A DNA stretch of 64,000 nucleotides from positions 682,001 to 746,000 of the forward strand of contig NZ_CP101154.1 of NCBI RefSeq assembly GCF_024298905.1, given 5' to 3'. Of the stretch, positions 44,276 to 52,166 are shown one piece after another (the first letter of the stretch is position 1; every line of letters begins with the position of its first letter). The DNA is from Natronomonas marina. GTDB lineage: Archaea; Halobacteriota; Halobacteria; Halobacteriales; Haloarculaceae. The position numbers and the translations under genes were made by a program. The notes beneath the pieces are model-generated. The model worked only from the letters and a program-made list of their open reading frames with translations, had not been told where the DNA came from and did not search any database.

Positions 44276-44653
44276 CTAATGGAAACGGCTTTCCATATTC
44301 GGTCCATCCGTATGTGATTCCACTGTTTCGTCTTTCGACGGATTGCTCGGGCCTTTTTCAAAAAGATTGTCGATGATTCGTGCTCGTGCTCGCGCCCGAA
44401 TCTTCTCAAGATCCTCTTCGGAGAACAACTGCAGATTGAGCGTGTGCTTCTTTCTGCCTCTCGTCTTCGGGACGGTGAAGATATCCGCCTCGGTCTCTTC
44501 CTCTTTTAGAATCCGGTTCAGCTCGTTGTCAGCTACGTCGTTGTAGGGAAGATTGTCCTTGATTTCAGAGAATGACAATTCCGCATCCATGAGTAGAGTC
44601 GCAATCTCGTAGCCGAGTGGTCGATTGAGGTGATTCCATTTCTCGTCTGTCAT
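44276..44653 (-). CDS. hypothetical protein of the integrase island
   Basis: The protein has 125 residues with stop codons abutting the integrase gene (convergent, no gap). 'PLGYEIATLLMDAELSFSEI' and 'NELNRILKEEETEADIFTV' suggest a small helical, winged-helix-like fold. 'KTRGRKKHTLNL' may be a basic wing. A second helix contains 'EEDLEKIRARARARIIDNL'. The tail is polar. I do not recognise the family. Position and size would fit a small DNA-binding protein or excisionase of the element, which is an inference. Confidence 0.65.
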   Translation of the reverse strand: MTDEKWNHLNRPLGYEIATLLMDAELSFSEIKDNLPYNDVADNELNRILKEEETEADIFTVPKTRGRKKHTLNLQLFSEEDLEKIRARARARIIDNLFEKGPSNPSKDETVESHTDGPNMESRFH

Positions 44654-44800
44654 TCACTATGACTTTGGCATTGCCACGTATATACGTTAGTGTCTAACGG
44701 GTATCTCCGATCTGGGATCAACTCGCTATAAAATTGTTTCGGCGTGTAAGTTGACTCACACGCCGACTCGTTTTCTTAGACTCACCCCCTGGGATAATCC

Positions 44801-45049
44801 ATGAGCGCGGACTCGGAGATTCAGTTTGAATATCTCTCTTCCGAGAGCGTCTCTCATCTCAATTTCCAGCAGAAGCTTCTCTACTCGGATCTGCGCGAGG
44901 ATTTCGTCGAATACCTCCGCACTAAGGGTAAGTCCCCTGCCAGAGGTATCGGGTACGAAGAATCCGGTATTCGTCCCCGTGTGCGTCGCGTCCATCAAGT
45001 GTTTGAGTACGCGTGGAACCAGGATCGGTTAGCAGATTGGGCGAGAAGC
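44801..45049 (+). pseudogene. N-terminal stub of a second integrase
   Basis: 'LLYSDLREDFVEYLRTKGKS' and 'RPRVRRVHQVFEYAWNQDRL' align with the N-terminal domain of the integrase at 43172-44275, where the matching parts are 'YRAEREACLRWLLTSGKDPE' and 'KTRSRRMGQFYRWVWDRE'. About 82 codons remain. The sequence then runs straight into a tnpB right-end stem-loop at 45050, so the rest of the gene was removed or displaced by an IS1341-type element. No catalytic residues remain. Confidence 0.7.
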
Positions 45050-45093
45050 CCCCACCCTCAAGGAGCGACCGGATGGGAGCGAGTAGGGTGGGG
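45050..45093 (+). ncRNA. solo tnpB right-end stem-loop
   Basis: 'ccccaccct' (45050-45058) pairs exactly with 'agggtgggg' (45085-45093). The loop carries 'caaggagcga' and 'gggagcgagt'. No tnpB lies to its left; the integrase stub adjoins it directly. It is the right end of a deleted element, probably related to the intact one at 24853-26160, because the outer stem has the same sequence. Confidence 0.65.
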
Positions 45094-45158
45094 ATGAATC
45101 GCCCTGCGAGGGATGCTTATCTTTAAGTTTCTACAGGTGGATAATCGAGGTACGGCGC

Positions 45159-46428
45159 ATGGATTACGCACTCAAGTATCGGTTGTTTCCTGACAGTCAG
45201 CAGCGGGAGCAACTGGACTGGGTGCGTGACACCGTGCGACAACTCTACAACCACAGTCTGTACCGCTACAACCGGATACCCGAAACCGAGGGCACTGTCA
45301 AACAGCGCGTCACACAGGTCAGAGATGAGATCCCCGATTTGAAAGACTGGTGGACTGATCTGACGAACATCTACTCGACAGTCCTTCAACAGGCTGTTGA
45401 GCAGATTGCCACCAACATCGAAAACCTCGGGAAACTCAAGCAGAAAGGCTACTCGGTTGGGTCGTTAAACTGGAAAGCGCCACAGGAGTATCGGAGTTTC
45501 ACGTATCGCCAACGGGGTTTCGAACTCGATGAGAAGAGTGGCCCCAATGGACGTGGACTCCTGACACTCAAGAAAGTCAACGGCGACACCATCGACGTTC
45601 CGATACGGCTCCATCGACCACTCCCAGACGACGTTGACGTGAAACACCGTCACGGTCAAAAAAGACCAGACGGGTGCATGGTATGCCTGCCTCAACATTG
45701 AAGAAGGCGCACCTGAGAAACCGGCCCCCGACGAGATTGACACCGAGGATACTGTCGGGTTGGACCTCGGCATCACGAACTTCATCCATGACTCTGATGG
45801 ACGCCAAATCAGTCGTCTCGACTTATCCAGTGACCGTGAACGCTTGGAGCGGGAACAACGGAAGCTCTCCCGGAAAGAACACCGGTCGAACAACTGGGAA
45901 AAACAGCGACAGACGGTGGCTGAAGTGCATAAGCGGATGCGGCAGAAGAAACTGGACTTCAAGCATAAGGTTGCGGCGTTCTACACCAGCGAGTTCGACG
46001 CTGTGTTTGTGGAAGACCTCAACGTGAAGTCACTGCTTGAAGACGACAAGAACGGTCGGAACACCCACGAAATTGGATGGCGAGCCTTCATCACTATTCT
46101 CAAACACCACGGTAACAAGCGTGGGTGTCACGTCGTGGAAGTTGACCCGGAAGACACGACGAAAGAATGCAATCAGTGTGGTGTGAAAACCGAGAAGCCG
46201 TTGTGGGTCCGGGAACACTCATGCCCGAGTTGCGGTTTTGAAACCGACCGTGACTATAATGCCGCGTTGAACGTCTGGGAACGGGGCTTGCGGAAGCTAG
46301 GAGTGGTTCACTCCGAAGCAACGCCTGCGGAGACTGGAACCGCTGTGGACACGGATGCCATCCATGAAGTGTCTGCAAGTTCCGTCGTGGAAACAGGAAG
46401 CCCCTGCCTCAAGGAACGAACGGCATAG
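45159..46428 (+). pseudogene. tnpB: tnpB with one frameshift
   Basis: The first part starts at 45159 ('MDYALKYRLFPDSQQREQLD', helix-turn-helix region). It breaks near 45645, where 'DDVDVK' should continue 'TVTVKKDQTGAWYACLNIEE' in another frame; a single extra base in 'gtgaaacaccgtc' would explain it. The second part has 'TVGLDLGITNFIHD' (Asp), 'AVFVEDLNVKSLLED' (Glu), the zinc ribbon 'CNQCGVKTEKPLW'...'CPSCGFETDRDYNAALNV' and the last Asp. All RuvC motifs persist, so the break is recent or a sequencing error. Its right end is at 46401-46449. It interrupts another tnpB. Confidence 0.8.
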
Positions 46429-46449
46429 CCGTGAGTGAGTAGGCAGGGG
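46401..46449 (+). ncRNA. tnpB right end / omega-RNA stem-loop
   Basis: 'cccctgcct' (46401-46409) pairs with 'aggcagggg' (46441-46449). Compared with the other copies, two base pairs in the stem have changed on both sides, which keeps the pairing. The inner 'aacggcatagccgt' forms a second stem. It overlaps the last codons of the tnpB reading frame, as omega RNAs commonly do. Confidence 0.7.
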
Positions 46450-46452
46450 TAG

Positions 46453-47118
46453 TTCACTAACTACCTCGCCATCGACTACGGGGACGGTCCCTCGGAGTTG
46501 TATCCGGGGAATGTGCTGAAAGAGGACAAGCACTACTTCACCCGCGAGGAGTACCAGACCGAAGGCGAGAACGGCCCAAGCAAGCGTGCACGAAAGGCTC
46601 GTCGGAAACTCTCCCGGCGCAAAGACCACTTCCTCCACACGCTCTCGAAACACATCGTTGAGCGGTGTGTCGAAGAAGGCGTGGAGAAGATAGCAGTTGG
46701 CGACCTCAGTGAGATTCGAGAGGACGACGACGGCGGGTCACGGGACTGGGGAGCGTCGGGGAACAAGAAGTTGCACGGCTGGGAGTTCGACCGATTCGCC
46801 CGTCTGCTTGAATACAAAGCCGAGGAGCACGGTATCCTCGTTGACCGCGTTGACGAGGAGAACACCTCTAAGACGTGTTCGTGTTGCGGGCAGATTCGAG
46901 ATAGCAACCGTGTGGAGCGTGGTCTGTACGTTTGTTCGTCGTGCGAGACGACGATGAACGCAGACGTGAACGGAGCGGTGAACATCCGACGAAAGATAAC
47001 TCAGAGTCCCCCAACCGGGGATATGAGTAACGGCTGGTTGGCACAGCCCGGAGTCTACCTGTTCGACCGCGAGAGCGGACGGTTCACACCGAGAGAACAG
47101 GGAGACTGCAAACCCTAA
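46453..47118 (+). pseudogene. tnpB: 3' part of a second tnpB
   Basis: The frame opens directly after the right end of the previous element ('FTNYLAIDYGDGPSELYPGN') and continues with 'RKARRKLSRRKDHFLHTLSK', 'KIAVGDLSEIREDDDGG' (Glu region), 'CSCCGQIRDSNRVERG'...'CSSCETTMNADVNGAVNIRR' (zinc ribbon and last Asp), to a stop at 47118. The N-terminal half and the first catalytic Asp are missing. It is a different tnpB family from the interrupting one. Its own right end has the hairpin at 47138-47157. Confidence 0.8.
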
Positions 47119-47137
47119 TATCCCAACGCTCGGGATT

Positions 47138-47157
47138 CCTCCGCCTTCAGGCGGAGG
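47138..47157 (+). other. right-end hairpin of the truncated tnpB element
   Basis: 'cctccgcc' (47138-47145), loop 'ttca', 'ggcggagg' (47150-47157): an 8-bp perfect stem 20 bases after the tnpB stop. Hairpins like this end many haloarchaeal IS1341-type elements. The small island ends here; core genes resume at 47224. Confidence 0.6.
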
Positions 47158-47223
47158 AGGATGTCAATGGGTCGTTATCGGACTCGATGATCCTCCACGC
47201 GAGGGCGCGGACTTCGGCGACGA

Positions 47224-48822
47224 CTACCCGAACGATCCCGGCGTGGCGGCGACCGGCTCGAACGGCTCGTCCGCCGCCGAGACGAGCGGCACCGACAGCG
47301 TCGCGTCGTCGGCCGCAGCGTGGGACAGCACGATGCCCGTCGCCTCCCGCGAGGTGAAGTAGCCGTTGTCGGTCGTCGACAGCGTCAGCCGCAGTCGGTC
47401 GCCGGCCGCGAAGTCCTGCTGGACGGCGATGAGTTCCTCGTCGAGCGTCGCGGGGTCGTCGACGGCCATTGCAGTCACCTGCTCGTAGATGACCGGCGCC
47501 GTTCCCCCGGTGACGTGGTGGAGTTTCGCGAACAGGTGTGCGTCGCCGCCGAGCGGTTCGACGGGGAGACGGAGCCGCGGCCGACCGACGAGTTCGACGG
47601 GTGCGGTCGCCTCGAACTCGAAGCCGACCGACGACCCCGGCGCGTCGAGGCTCGGTTCGGCGAGGAGCGACCCCGACGGCCCCCGGAGCGAGGTCGGGGC
47701 CGCCGTGTTCACGAGCGGCGTCCGGTCGGTCGCCGCCGACGCCGACAGGTCGAGCGCCGTCCGCTCGGCGGGGCGGGGCGGGAACTCCTCGGCAGTCCGC
47801 CACTCGTCGGCGCCGGCGACGTGGTAGGAGACGTCCGGAACGGCCGATGGCGGCCCACCACCGGGTTTGACGTGGCGGTCGAGCCACGACAGCGACAGTT
47901 CGTCGAGTTTCGACCGGACGGTCGACGAGAGGCCCGTCACCAACTCGCTGTCGTCGTGGCCACCGGGATACAGCCCGAGTGCGGTCTCGACGCCCTGGGC
48001 ACGGAGTCCCTCGAACGTCCAGATGGCCTGATTCGGCGACAGCAGATTGTCCGGCCAGCCCTGCAACAGCAGCGTTGGCGTCCGAATCTCCTCGATGCGG
48101 GTCTTCGGGGCCGAGCGTTCCCGGAAGTATTCCCGCGCCTCCTCGGGCATCCGATTCCGGACCACCGCTTCGGCGACGAACCGGTACAGTCGCGGGTCGG
48201 GACCGGAGAGCGTCGGGTCGCCGGTCCGGAGACCGTAGCCCGACGGCGCACCGGCGCCGAGGATGAACGAGTCCCACGTCGCCTTGATGACGTCCTGGGG
48301 GGCGGCGGCGTACACGAGATCGTGCCAGGTCATCCGGGGAACGATGGCGTCGATGCGGTCGTCGAAGGCCGCCCCGTTCAACTGGATGCCGCCGCCGTAC
48401 GAGATGCCGTCCATGCCGACCCGGGGGTCGTCGGGACCGGTCGTCAGCACGCGGTCCTGAGCGGCCAGCCAGTCCAGGAGCGCCGAGACGTCCCGGACCT
48501 CCTTCGGGCCGTTGAAGCCGGAGACGCCCTCGGAGTCGCCGAATCCGCGGGAGTCGTAGCCGACGACGAGGTAGCCGTTCTCGGCGTAGCGAGTCGCCTC
48601 CCGGGAGACGTCGGCCTTCGTGCCGCCGTAGCCGTGGGTCATCAGCACCGCCGGTACCTGCTCGTCGCCGGGCGGGTCGTAGACGGTCGCCGCCAGTTCC
48701 TTGCCGTCCCACGTCTCGATGCGTTCGCCGGTGGTGGTCACGCCCTCGGCGGCCGCCGGCCTCGATCCCGCGGCGAGCAGGGCCCCCGAGAGGCCGGCCT
48801 TCAGAAGGCGACGTCGTCGCAT
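47224..48822 (-). CDS. secreted S15/CocE-type hydrolase
   Basis: The protein has 532 residues. The N-terminus 'MRRRRLLKAGLSGALLAAG' is a Tat-like signal without a lipobox. The alpha/beta-hydrolase domain (about 35-330) has 'VLMTHGYGGTKADV', the nucleophile elbow 'GMDGISYGGGIQL' (Ser near 149), 'LLLQGWPDNLLSPNQ' (Asp) and 'LYPGGHDDSELV' (His). The C-terminal jelly roll (about 350-525) is that of X-Pro dipeptidyl-peptidases and cocaine-esterase-like proteins. It should hydrolyse peptides or esters outside the cell; the substrate is unknown. It stands alone, and the tnpB island ends 67 bases past its stop. Confidence 0.85.
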   Translation of the reverse strand: MRRRRLLKAGLSGALLAAGSRPAAAEGVTTTGERIETWDGKELAATVYDPPGDEQVPAVLMTHGYGGTKADVSREATRYAENGYLVVGYDSRGFGDSEGVSGFNGPKEVRDVSALLDWLAAQDRVLTTGPDDPRVGMDGISYGGGIQLNGAAFDDRIDAIVPRMTWHDLVYAAAPQDVIKATWDSFILGAGAPSGYGLRTGDPTLSGPDPRLYRFVAEAVVRNRMPEEAREYFRERSAPKTRIEEIRTPTLLLQGWPDNLLSPNQAIWTFEGLRAQGVETALGLYPGGHDDSELVTGLSSTVRSKLDELSLSWLDRHVKPGGGPPSAVPDVSYHVAGADEWRTAEEFPPRPAERTALDLSASAATDRTPLVNTAAPTSLRGPSGSLLAEPSLDAPGSSVGFEFEATAPVELVGRPRLRLPVEPLGGDAHLFAKLHHVTGGTAPVIYEQVTAMAVDDPATLDEELIAVQQDFAAGDRLRLTLSTTDNGYFTSREATGIVLSHAAADDATLSVPLVSAADEPFEPVAATPGSFG

Positions 48823-48961
48823 AAACGCTCATCGGGAAATCACTGAAAAGAGCTTCTGCCGTTCTGTGCCGGCGTTTGACAACGGGTCACGGGCGGACGC
48901 TGTCTCGGTGCTCCACCTCGGCGACGCTCGCCCGGCGATGCTCCCGGCGAACGCTCCAGAG

Positions 48962-49249
48962 TTACCCGCTCTCGTCGTCACGCGGCGCCCGTTCCGACAG
49001 CCGGTCGAACCGGCTCTGGGCCGACTCTTGCCGCTCGTCCGTCTCTTCGGGCTCGTAACTCGTCGCGACGAGTTCCCCGTCGTCGATTTCGACGGTCAGC
49101 ACGGCGTCGCTGTGCCGGGCGTCCGCGGGAAGCACGCTCGGATCGACGTCCAGTTGGTGGGCGTCCTCGCCGTCCTCTTCGAGGAGCAGTGTCGCTACGC
49201 CATCTTCGATGCGGTCGAGGACTGCCGTGTAGGTGCCGTCGGGAATCAT
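48962..49249 (-). CDS. DUF3006 protein
   Basis: The protein has 95 residues from the ATG at 49249 ('MIPDGTYTAVLDRIEDGVAT'). The small beta-barrel of DUF3006 is followed by an acidic, disordered tail ('YEPEETDERQESAQ'). In many bacteria and archaea, DUF3006 genes directly follow ComEC-like metallo-beta-lactamase genes, as here (one base between stop and start). Translational coupling suggests a joint function at the cell surface, or folding support, but the role is undefined. Confidence 0.85.
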   Translation of the reverse strand: MIPDGTYTAVLDRIEDGVATLLLEEDGEDAHQLDVDPSVLPADARHSDAVLTVEIDDGELVATSYEPEETDERQESAQSRFDRLSERAPRDDESG

Positions 49250-49250
49250 G

Positions 49251-50666
49251 CTAGTACTCCTCCCTGAGGACCGGTTCGCCATCAGCGTTCGTGACGATGA
49301 CGGTGTCGCCGCCGTTGTTCCACACGGGCCGACCGGCGTCCCAGTAGCGGTCCGTGTCGGTGTCGGTGCCGTCACCGGTGTGCAGCGTCACACGGGCTCC
49401 GGCCTCGAGAGTGGACCCATCCGGGAACGTGTAGGTCTTCCCGGACTCGTCGCGGACGGTCCAGCCGCCGAGGTCCAACTCGTCGTCGCCAGCGTTCCTG
49501 AACACGACGTACTCGTCGTTGAGGTTCTCGCGGTCGTCGCCGGCCGCGTCGGCGTTAATCGTCTCGAGGACCAACGCCCCGGTTCCAGCGTCGGTGTCGG
49601 TCCCGCCGTCCGTTGCGACAGCCGTCTCGGCCCCTGTCGGCGCCGCCCCGATGCGCGCCCGCTCTTCGACCGGGACAGTCGAGCCGGGCTGCACCGACGG
49701 CGCATCACGCAACGTGAGCGGGTCGGTCGTGGCCGCCTGCTGGGTGCGAATCGAGACGCCCTCGCCGTTCGACACGAGCACGACGTTGCCGTGGACGCCC
49801 GTCCAGTAAGCGGGAATCGAGCGGTCGGCGAGCCGCTGCAGTACTTCCTCGTGGGGGTGGCCGTATCGGGACTGGTATGCGCTCGAGATAACGGCCGCTT
49901 CGGGGGACGCGGCATTCAGTAGTGGGCCGCTACTGGAACTCCCGCTGCCGTGGTGGCCGGCCTTGTACACCGTCGAATTCAACTGCGGGCCGTAGTGCTC
50001 GACGAGATACGCCTCCTGTTGGGCCTCGGCGTCGCCGGTCCACAGGAAGCTCGTCCGGCCGTATTCGAGTCGGAGCACGATACTGTTCTCGTTGCGCGCG
50101 CCGTCCGCGAGATACGGTTCCGACGGCCCCAGCACCTGGACGTCGACGCCCTCGACGTCGATGCGGTCGCCCTCACGGGTCTCGAGCAGTCGGACGTCGT
50201 GCCGTTCGACGGCGTCGAGATATTCCTCGTAGGTGTTGGTGCTCGCCGCAATCCCGGGGTCGTGGATGGCGCCGATGCCGTCCGCCTCCGTCTCGTAGTA
50301 CTCGATGACGGCGGCGTTCCCGCCGATGTGGTCGGCGTCGTTGTGCGTGACGACGAGGTGGTCGATGCGGTCGATGTCGTGCCGCTGGAGGTACGCGAGG
50401 ACGAGTTCGCCGTCGTCGTTGAAGTCACCGGTGTCGATGAGCATCGTCTCGCCCGTCGGCCCGACGACGAGCGTGCTGGTCGACTGCCCGACGTTGATGT
50501 TGTGGACCGCGACGGTGCCGCCGGTGGCGGTCGTGGTGGTCGTCGGCCCTGCTGCTGTCGGCGTCGTGTCGGGCCCTTCCGATACTGGAGCGGCACCGGA
50601 ACAGCCGGTGAGCACGACGACGAGCACCAGACAGAGCGTCCGAATGGTGGCCGGCAGACGATGCAT
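49251..50666 (-). CDS. ComEC-like metallo-beta-lactamase lipoprotein with lamin-tail domain
   Basis: The protein has 471 residues. A lipoprotein signal ('LCLVLVVVLTGCSG', Cys near 22) and a Thr-rich linker lead to a metallo-beta-lactamase domain (about 50-300). The metal motif is 'VVTHNDADHIGGN', with 'FLWTGDAEAQQEAYLV' and 'VYKAGHHGSGSSSS' as the later ligands. This is the pattern of the ComEC/Rec2 C-terminal hydrolase. A lamin-tail-like beta domain (about 375-471, 'DEYVVFRNAGDDELDLGGW') ends the protein. It is probably a surface-anchored phosphodiesterase or nuclease. It is co-transcribed with DUF3006. Confidence 0.9.
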   Translation of the reverse strand: MHRLPATIRTLCLVLVVVLTGCSGAAPVSEGPDTTPTAAGPTTTTTATGGTVAVHNINVGQSTSTLVVGPTGETMLIDTGDFNDDGELVLAYLQRHDIDRIDHLVVTHNDADHIGGNAAVIEYYETEADGIGAIHDPGIAASTNTYEEYLDAVERHDVRLLETREGDRIDVEGVDVQVLGPSEPYLADGARNENSIVLRLEYGRTSFLWTGDAEAQQEAYLVEHYGPQLNSTVYKAGHHGSGSSSSGPLLNAASPEAAVISSAYQSRYGHPHEEVLQRLADRSIPAYWTGVHGNVVLVSNGEGVSIRTQQAATTDPLTLRDAPSVQPGSTVPVEERARIGAAPTGAETAVATDGGTDTDAGTGALVLETINADAAGDDRENLNDEYVVFRNAGDDELDLGGWTVRDESGKTYTFPDGSTLEAGARVTLHTGDGTDTDTDRYWDAGRPVWNNGGDTVIVTNADGEPVLREEY

Positions 50667-51044
50667 GTTCCCGGTATGTGGCGATGTCCGTATAGGTGGA
50701 TTGATAATAAATATCGGTGTTCTGCACTATAATTGTTTGAAATTTTATCTGGAAGATCGCTATCTGGAGAGTATATATCCGAAATGCTAAAATTAATACA
50801 ATTACCTCACGCGAGACACGAGCGAAGAGCCGGAAGTCCACCGCCAGACCGAATTCAGCGCGAACTATCTGCTGATGCCCTGAAAGCTGCGGTTAACGTG
50901 GGGTTTCGAGATGCTGGTGTACGTCCCGGATCCATTCGGGAGTCGGCACGGTAGTATCGAGGTATCGTTCCGTACGCCGCTCCCACGGGGACCGTCAACT
51001 GCACCCGGACCTACAAGTGGAGGCGTCTCGTCAGGGACGACTCC
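50667..51044. other. intergenic region with a possible gene remnant
   Basis: The left part is AT-rich and is likely the promoter of the lipoprotein gene ('ttgataataaatatcgg', about 50700). In 50800-50880 one plus frame reads 'EVHRQTEFSANYLLMP', then stops. It is reminiscent of an ImmA/IrrE-type protease segment, but is too short to call. Confidence 0.35.
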
Positions 51045-51968
51045 ATGGACGCACCGGATACTGCCACGGGCGTGCTCCTGGGGCTCGCCTGCGGCGACGC
51101 GCTGGGCCGGCCCGTCGAGTTCCGTTCCGCAACGGCCATCGCCGACCAGTTCGGGACGGTTTCGGAGATGCTCGAGTACGGCACGCACGGTCAGCCCGCG
51201 GGAACCGTCACCGACGACACCGACCTCGCGCTGTGTATCGCACGCAGCCTCGTCGAGCGGGAGGCCTTCGACGGGGACGATATCGCCGCCCGGTTCCACG
51301 AGTGGTACGAGAGCGATCCCCTCGACGTCGGGCTGATGACCGCCGACGCCCTCCGCCAGTACGGCACCGGTCGGTCGTGGCGCGACGCCGGACGCGAGGT
51401 CTGGCAGCATCGCGCCGAGGGGAGCAACGCCGGCAACGGCAGCGTCATGCGGTGTGCGCCGCACGCCATCGCCTTCGCCGACGACCCGGACCCGCTCGTC
51501 CGGGCGAGTCGACTCTCCTCGGCGATCACCCACTACGACCCGCGATGCACGTACGGGTGTGCGGTGCTGAACTGCACGATAGCGGGCTACCTCCGGGGCG
51601 AGGAGACGCCGCTTCCGGGCGCACTCGGGCGGGTCGAGGGCGACGCGCCGGACGAACTCGTCGAGACGCTCCGACTCGTGCCGGACCGCGTCGACGCCGG
51701 GACGCTCCCCAACAGCGGCTACGTCGTCCACACGCTACAGACGGCCCTGCACGACGCGCTGACGGCCGACAGCGCCGAGGAGGCCATCGTGACCGCCGTC
51801 GACCGCGGCGGTGACACGGACACCATCGGCGCCGTCGCGGGGGCGGTCGCCGGCGCCCGGTTCGGTGCCGACTCCCTTCCCGACCGGTGGCTCGAGACGC
51901 TCGAGTACCGGAACGACCTCGAACTCCTCGCGCAGGCACTCGCAACGACGACCATCGAGGGCCCGTAA
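51045..51968 (+). CDS. ADP-ribosylglycohydrolase family protein
   Basis: The protein has 307 residues. It removes ADP-ribose or related groups from proteins or small molecules. The binuclear Mg site is seen as 'GLACGDALGRPVEF', 'GTVTDDTDLALCIARSL' (Asp-rich) and the C-terminal 'VDRGGDTDTIGAVAGAVAGA'. 'AEGSNAGNGSVMRCAP' is another family hallmark. The length is normal and the frame intact. It is monocistronic with no toxin or transferase partner nearby, so a general de-ADP-ribosylation role is likelier than an antitoxin role. Confidence 0.9.
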   Translation: MDAPDTATGVLLGLACGDALGRPVEFRSATAIADQFGTVSEMLEYGTHGQPAGTVTDDTDLALCIARSLVEREAFDGDDIAARFHEWYESDPLDVGLMTADALRQYGTGRSWRDAGREVWQHRAEGSNAGNGSVMRCAPHAIAFADDPDPLVRASRLSSAITHYDPRCTYGCAVLNCTIAGYLRGEETPLPGALGRVEGDAPDELVETLRLVPDRVDAGTLPNSGYVVHTLQTALHDALTADSAEEAIVTAVDRGGDTDTIGAVAGAVAGARFGADSLPDRWLETLEYRNDLELLAQALATTTIEGP

Positions 51969-52166
51969 GCTATCGCAGTCCTTCAGGCGTGGAACTGTTC
52001 GTTCTCGTCCGTATCCGGATCAGAGTAGCGGATGGGGGTGCCATAGAACGGTTCCCACACCCATCGATCGAGTCGTTGATCGGTATGTGCTGGTTTTAGT
52101 AGATCGAACGAGATACAGGGATATGCACACACGACAATCGAACAGCCCTGGCTTCCAGTCCCACCG

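Noticed and set aside
42967-47160. attR copy of the tRNA-Gly 3' end at the right border of the small island
   Set aside because: No sequence resembling 'attcccggacggcgca' was found near 47,100-47,160 or elsewhere to the right.
47147-48846. Long open frames on both strands over the S15 hydrolase
   Set aside because: Only the minus frame 47224-48822 has a signal peptide, catalytic motifs and a normal composition. The others are frame shadows.
50800-50880. Possible ImmA/IrrE-like protease remnant ('TEFSANYLLMP')
   Set aside because: Only about 25 codons resemble the family and no metal-binding motif is present. The match could be chance.
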